The notes below the pieces were generated by a model. It searched no databases. It was given only the letters and a program-made list of their open reading frames with translations, and was not told where the DNA came from. A DNA stretch of 17,896 nt from CAZPHI01 sp964586425 (GTDB lineage: Bacteria > Bacillota > Clostridia > Lachnospirales > Lachnospiraceae), in assembly GCA_964586425.1 (NCBI GenBank), contig CAZPHI010000038.1, positions 1 to 17,896 of the forward strand, in the 5' to 3' direction. Made by a program: the position numbers and the translations under genes. Shown piece by piece: positions 16,097 through 17,896 of this stretch. Each line of letters starts with the position of its first letter. Within the stretch, counting starts at the first letter, position 1.

Positions 16097-16139
16097 AACA
16101 AACTGCCATATATTATTTAATTCAAATAATATATGGCAG
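16097..16139 (-). terminator. 16-bp perfect hairpin terminator after tsf
   Basis: CTGCCATATATTATTT (16103-16118) pairs perfectly with AAATAATATATGGCAG (16124-16139) around a 5-nt loop. On the minus strand the stem is followed by TTTGTTT. It starts 24 nt after the tsf stop codon, so it should end the rpsB-tsf transcript. Confidence 0.85.
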
Positions 16140-16162
16140 ATATAATTTATAACAACTACAGA

Positions 16163-17089
16163 TTACTGCATCTGTTTTGCAACTTCTTCAGCAAAGTTCT
16201 CTTCTTTCTTTTCAATACCTTCGCCTGTTTCATAACGAACAAATCCTTTAACAGCGATTGTAGCATTGTTCTTCTTAGCAACTTCTGCTACATATGCACT
16301 TACAGACTGTTTTCCATCTTCAGCTTTAACATAAACCTGATCTAAAAGACAGATTTCTTTAAGCTCTTTATTAATACGACCCTTAACCATACCTTCAATA
16401 ATCTTATCGTTAGCATCTGGTTTTTCATTCTTAGCTGCTGCTGTTAAGATTTCTGTTTCTTTAGCAATGTAATCATGATCAACTTCGTCTCTATTTGTGT
16501 AAAGAGGCTTAATAGCAGCAACCTGCATAGCTACATTCTTAGCCATCTCTGTAATCTCATCATTAATTACTGTTGTCTCAACATTAACTAAAACGCCGAT
16601 TTTACCACCCATATGAATATATGAAGCAACAAGTCCGTTTGGCTGTGAAACCTTAGCAAATCTTCTAATGCTTAATTTTTCACCGATAATTGCTATCTGG
16701 CTTGAAAGTTCCTGTTCAACTGTCTTAGCTGTATCTTTAGCCCATGGCTCAGCAAGAAAGCTTTCAACTGAATCAGCATTTGTAGTAAGAACCTGAGCTA
16801 CTACATCATCAACATATGCATTGAAATCTGCATTCTTAGCAACGAAATCTGTCTCAGAGTTAACTTCAACGATTGCTGCATCTGTTCCATTAATAACTGT
16901 TTTTACAATACCTTCAGCTGCGATTCTACCAGCTTTTTTAGCTGCTGCTGCAAGTCCTTTTTCTCTTAAAAATTCTACAGCCTTGTCCATATCACCATCT
17001 GTAGCTGCAAGAGCTTTTTTACAGTCCATCATTCCTGCGCCTGTGCTCTCTCTTAATTCCTTTACCATTGCTGCTGTAACTGCTGCCAT
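16163..17089 (-). CDS. tsf: Translation elongation factor Ts
   Basis: EF-Ts is the guanine nucleotide exchange factor that reloads EF-Tu. The 308-residue product starts with the UBA-like N domain (MAAVTAAMVKELRESTGAGM, then MDCKKAL) and carries the EF-Tu contact motif TDFVAKN (80-86). The core continues through IHMGGKIGVLV and ends with the coiled-coil and C-terminal module. ATG at 17089 is chosen because GGAGG lies 8 nt upstream and it matches the conserved protein start; an ATG at 17167 would begin in the hairpin region of the gap. It follows rpsB by 100 nt with a terminator-like hairpin between them. Confidence 0.97.
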   Translation of the reverse strand: MAAVTAAMVKELRESTGAGMMDCKKALAATDGDMDKAVEFLREKGLAAAAKKAGRIAAEGIVKTVINGTDAAIVEVNSETDFVAKNADFNAYVDDVVAQVLTTNADSVESFLAEPWAKDTAKTVEQELSSQIAIIGEKLSIRRFAKVSQPNGLVASYIHMGGKIGVLVNVETTVINDEITEMAKNVAMQVAAIKPLYTNRDEVDHDYIAKETEILTAAAKNEKPDANDKIIEGMVKGRINKELKEICLLDQVYVKAEDGKQSVSAYVAEVAKKNNATIAVKGFVRYETGEGIEKKEENFAEEVAKQMQ

Positions 17090-17132
17090 CTTAATAACCT
17101 CCATAACAATATAATATGTTAATATTCTGTAT

Positions 17133-17165
17133 AAAAAATGCTTCAACCTGTTGTCAGGTTGAAGC
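17133..17165 (-). terminator. Terminator/attenuator hairpin between rpsB and tsf
   Basis: On the minus strand an 11-bp perfect stem (GCTTCAACCTG with CAGGTTGAAGC, 4-nt loop, 17165-17140) is followed by A and six Ts. This is a full intrinsic terminator in the middle of the rpsB-tsf pair, so it probably reduces rather than abolishes tsf transcription, or tsf has its own weak promoter in the 40 nt after it. The 5' arm can alternatively pair with the last codons of rpsB. Confidence 0.85.
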
Positions 17166-17189
17166 AAAAAATCTACTTAATCAATTAAA

Positions 17190-17896
17190 TTAAGCTTCAA
17201 CTGTTTCTTCTACATCTGTAGTATCTACAGCTTCTTCACCCTGATTAGCTTCAATAACTGCATCTGCCATCTTAGCAACAATAAGCTTAACTGCTCTGAT
17301 TGCATCATCATTACCTGGAATAACGTAATCTAATTCTTCTGGATCACAGTTAGTATCAACGATACCAATAAGTGGAATACCAAGTGCATGTGCTTCCTGG
17401 ATACAGATTCTTTCTTTCTTAGGATCTACAACGAAGATTGCATCTGGAAGAGTCTTCATATTCTTAATTCCGCCTAAGTTCTTCTGAAGTTTTTCTAACT
17501 CTTTCTTAAGGTTAATTACTTCTTTCTTAGGAAGTACATCAAATGTACCATCTTCCTGCATCTGCTCAATTTCTTTTAATTTTGCAATTCTGCTCTGGAT
17601 TGTCTTGAAGTTAGTAAGCATTCCGCCTAACCATCTTTCATTAACATAGAACATACCACATCTCTCAGCTTCAGTTGCAATAGCATCCTGAGCCTGTTTT
17701 TTAGTTCCAACAAAAAGGATGTTTCCACCGTTAGCAGCGATATCTGACATTGCTTTGTAAGCTTCATCAACTTTACCTACTGATTTCTGTAAGTCGATAA
17801 TATAGATACCATTTCTCTCTGTGTAGATGTACTCTGCCATTTTAGGGTTCCATCTTCTTGTCTGATGTCCAAAGTGAACACCTGCTTCAAGTAACT
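17190..17896 (-). CDS. rpsB: 30S ribosomal protein S2 (5' end outside the window)
   Basis: S2 is a primary component of the small-subunit head-body hinge and helps bind S1. The reading frame is open to the window edge and 234 residues are visible, starting LLEAGVHFGHQTRRWNPKM. Typical S2 has about ten more residues before this, so only the extreme N-terminus is missing. Conserved stretches include YIYTERNGIYIIDLQK, ILFVGTKKQAQ, RWLGGMLTNFKTI, PDAIFVVDPKKE and PLIGIVDTNCDPE. The C-terminus is the usual short acidic tail (TTDVEETVEA). An internal Met (17840) could be mistaken for the start, but the conserved upstream residues show it is not. Promoter and leader lie beyond the window. Confidence 0.97.
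   Translation of the reverse strand, partial: LLEAGVHFGHQTRRWNPKMAEYIYTERNGIYIIDLQKSVGKVDEAYKAMSDIAANGGNILFVGTKKQAQDAIATEAERCGMFYVNERWLGGMLTNFKTIQSRIAKLKEIEQMQEDGTFDVLPKKEVINLKKELEKLQKNLGGIKNMKTLPDAIFVVDPKKERICIQEAHALGIPLIGIVDTNCDPEELDYVIPGNDDAIRAVKLIVAKMADAVIEANQGEEAVDTTDVEETVEA

Noticed and set aside
17111..17139. Separate tsf promoter after the rpsB-tsf terminator
   Set aside because: AT-rich -10-like words are present on the minus strand, but no convincing -35 fits, so it is not listed as a feature.

Overview
The window is AT-rich DNA from a Firmicute, most likely a Lachnospiraceae-type member of the Clostridia. Three things point there: a PolC-type replicative polymerase, strong GGAGG-type Shine-Dalgarno (SD) sites, and the chromosomal order rpsB-tsf-...-pyrH-frr-uppS-cdsA-dxr-rseP-ispG-polC. 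The family-level placement is inferred from gene order and protein resemblance, not from a search.

Right edge, minus strand, in order of transcription. rpsB (5' end outside the window) is followed by a 33-nt intrinsic terminator/attenuator and then by tsf, which ends at a 16-bp perfect hairpin terminator. Next is an isolated membrane glycosyltransferase-like gene (GT-C fold type), closed off by its own long-stem terminator. A good extended -10 promoter then starts what looks like one long transcription unit: a membrane-anchored NodB polysaccharide deacetylase, a bactofilin, pyrH, frr, uppS, cdsA, dxr, rseP, ispG and polC. Most gaps in it are a few bases to a few tens of bases. The exceptions are the frr-uppS gap (137 nt, with a hairpin) and the cdsA-dxr gap (about 180 nt, with an unusual repeat-flanked, hairpin-rich insert).

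Left edge. polC converges on a plus-strand gene for a small membrane protein of the 'small multidrug export' (COG2426) family, and a hairpin terminator lies between them. Upstream of that gene, transcribed the opposite way, is a tRNA-Glu(CTC) with a clear promoter and terminator.

Functionally the block joins translation (S2, EF-Ts, RRF), UMP supply (PyrH), isoprenoid synthesis by the MEP route (Dxr, IspG), its use for undecaprenyl carrier (UppS), phospholipid synthesis (CdsA), intramembrane proteolysis (RseP) and replication (PolC). Three envelope genes (GT-C enzyme, deacetylase, bactofilin) sit between tsf and pyrH, which adjoin in many bacteria. Four consecutive-pathway genes (uppS, cdsA, rseP, polC) appear to use TTG start codons, each with a good SD.

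The least-explained feature is a short repeat (core ACAAATCACTCAGGCA on the minus strand) that runs directly into the SD of dxr, occurs again 143 nt upstream, and occurs a third time immediately before pyrH. The two dxr copies bracket three hairpins.
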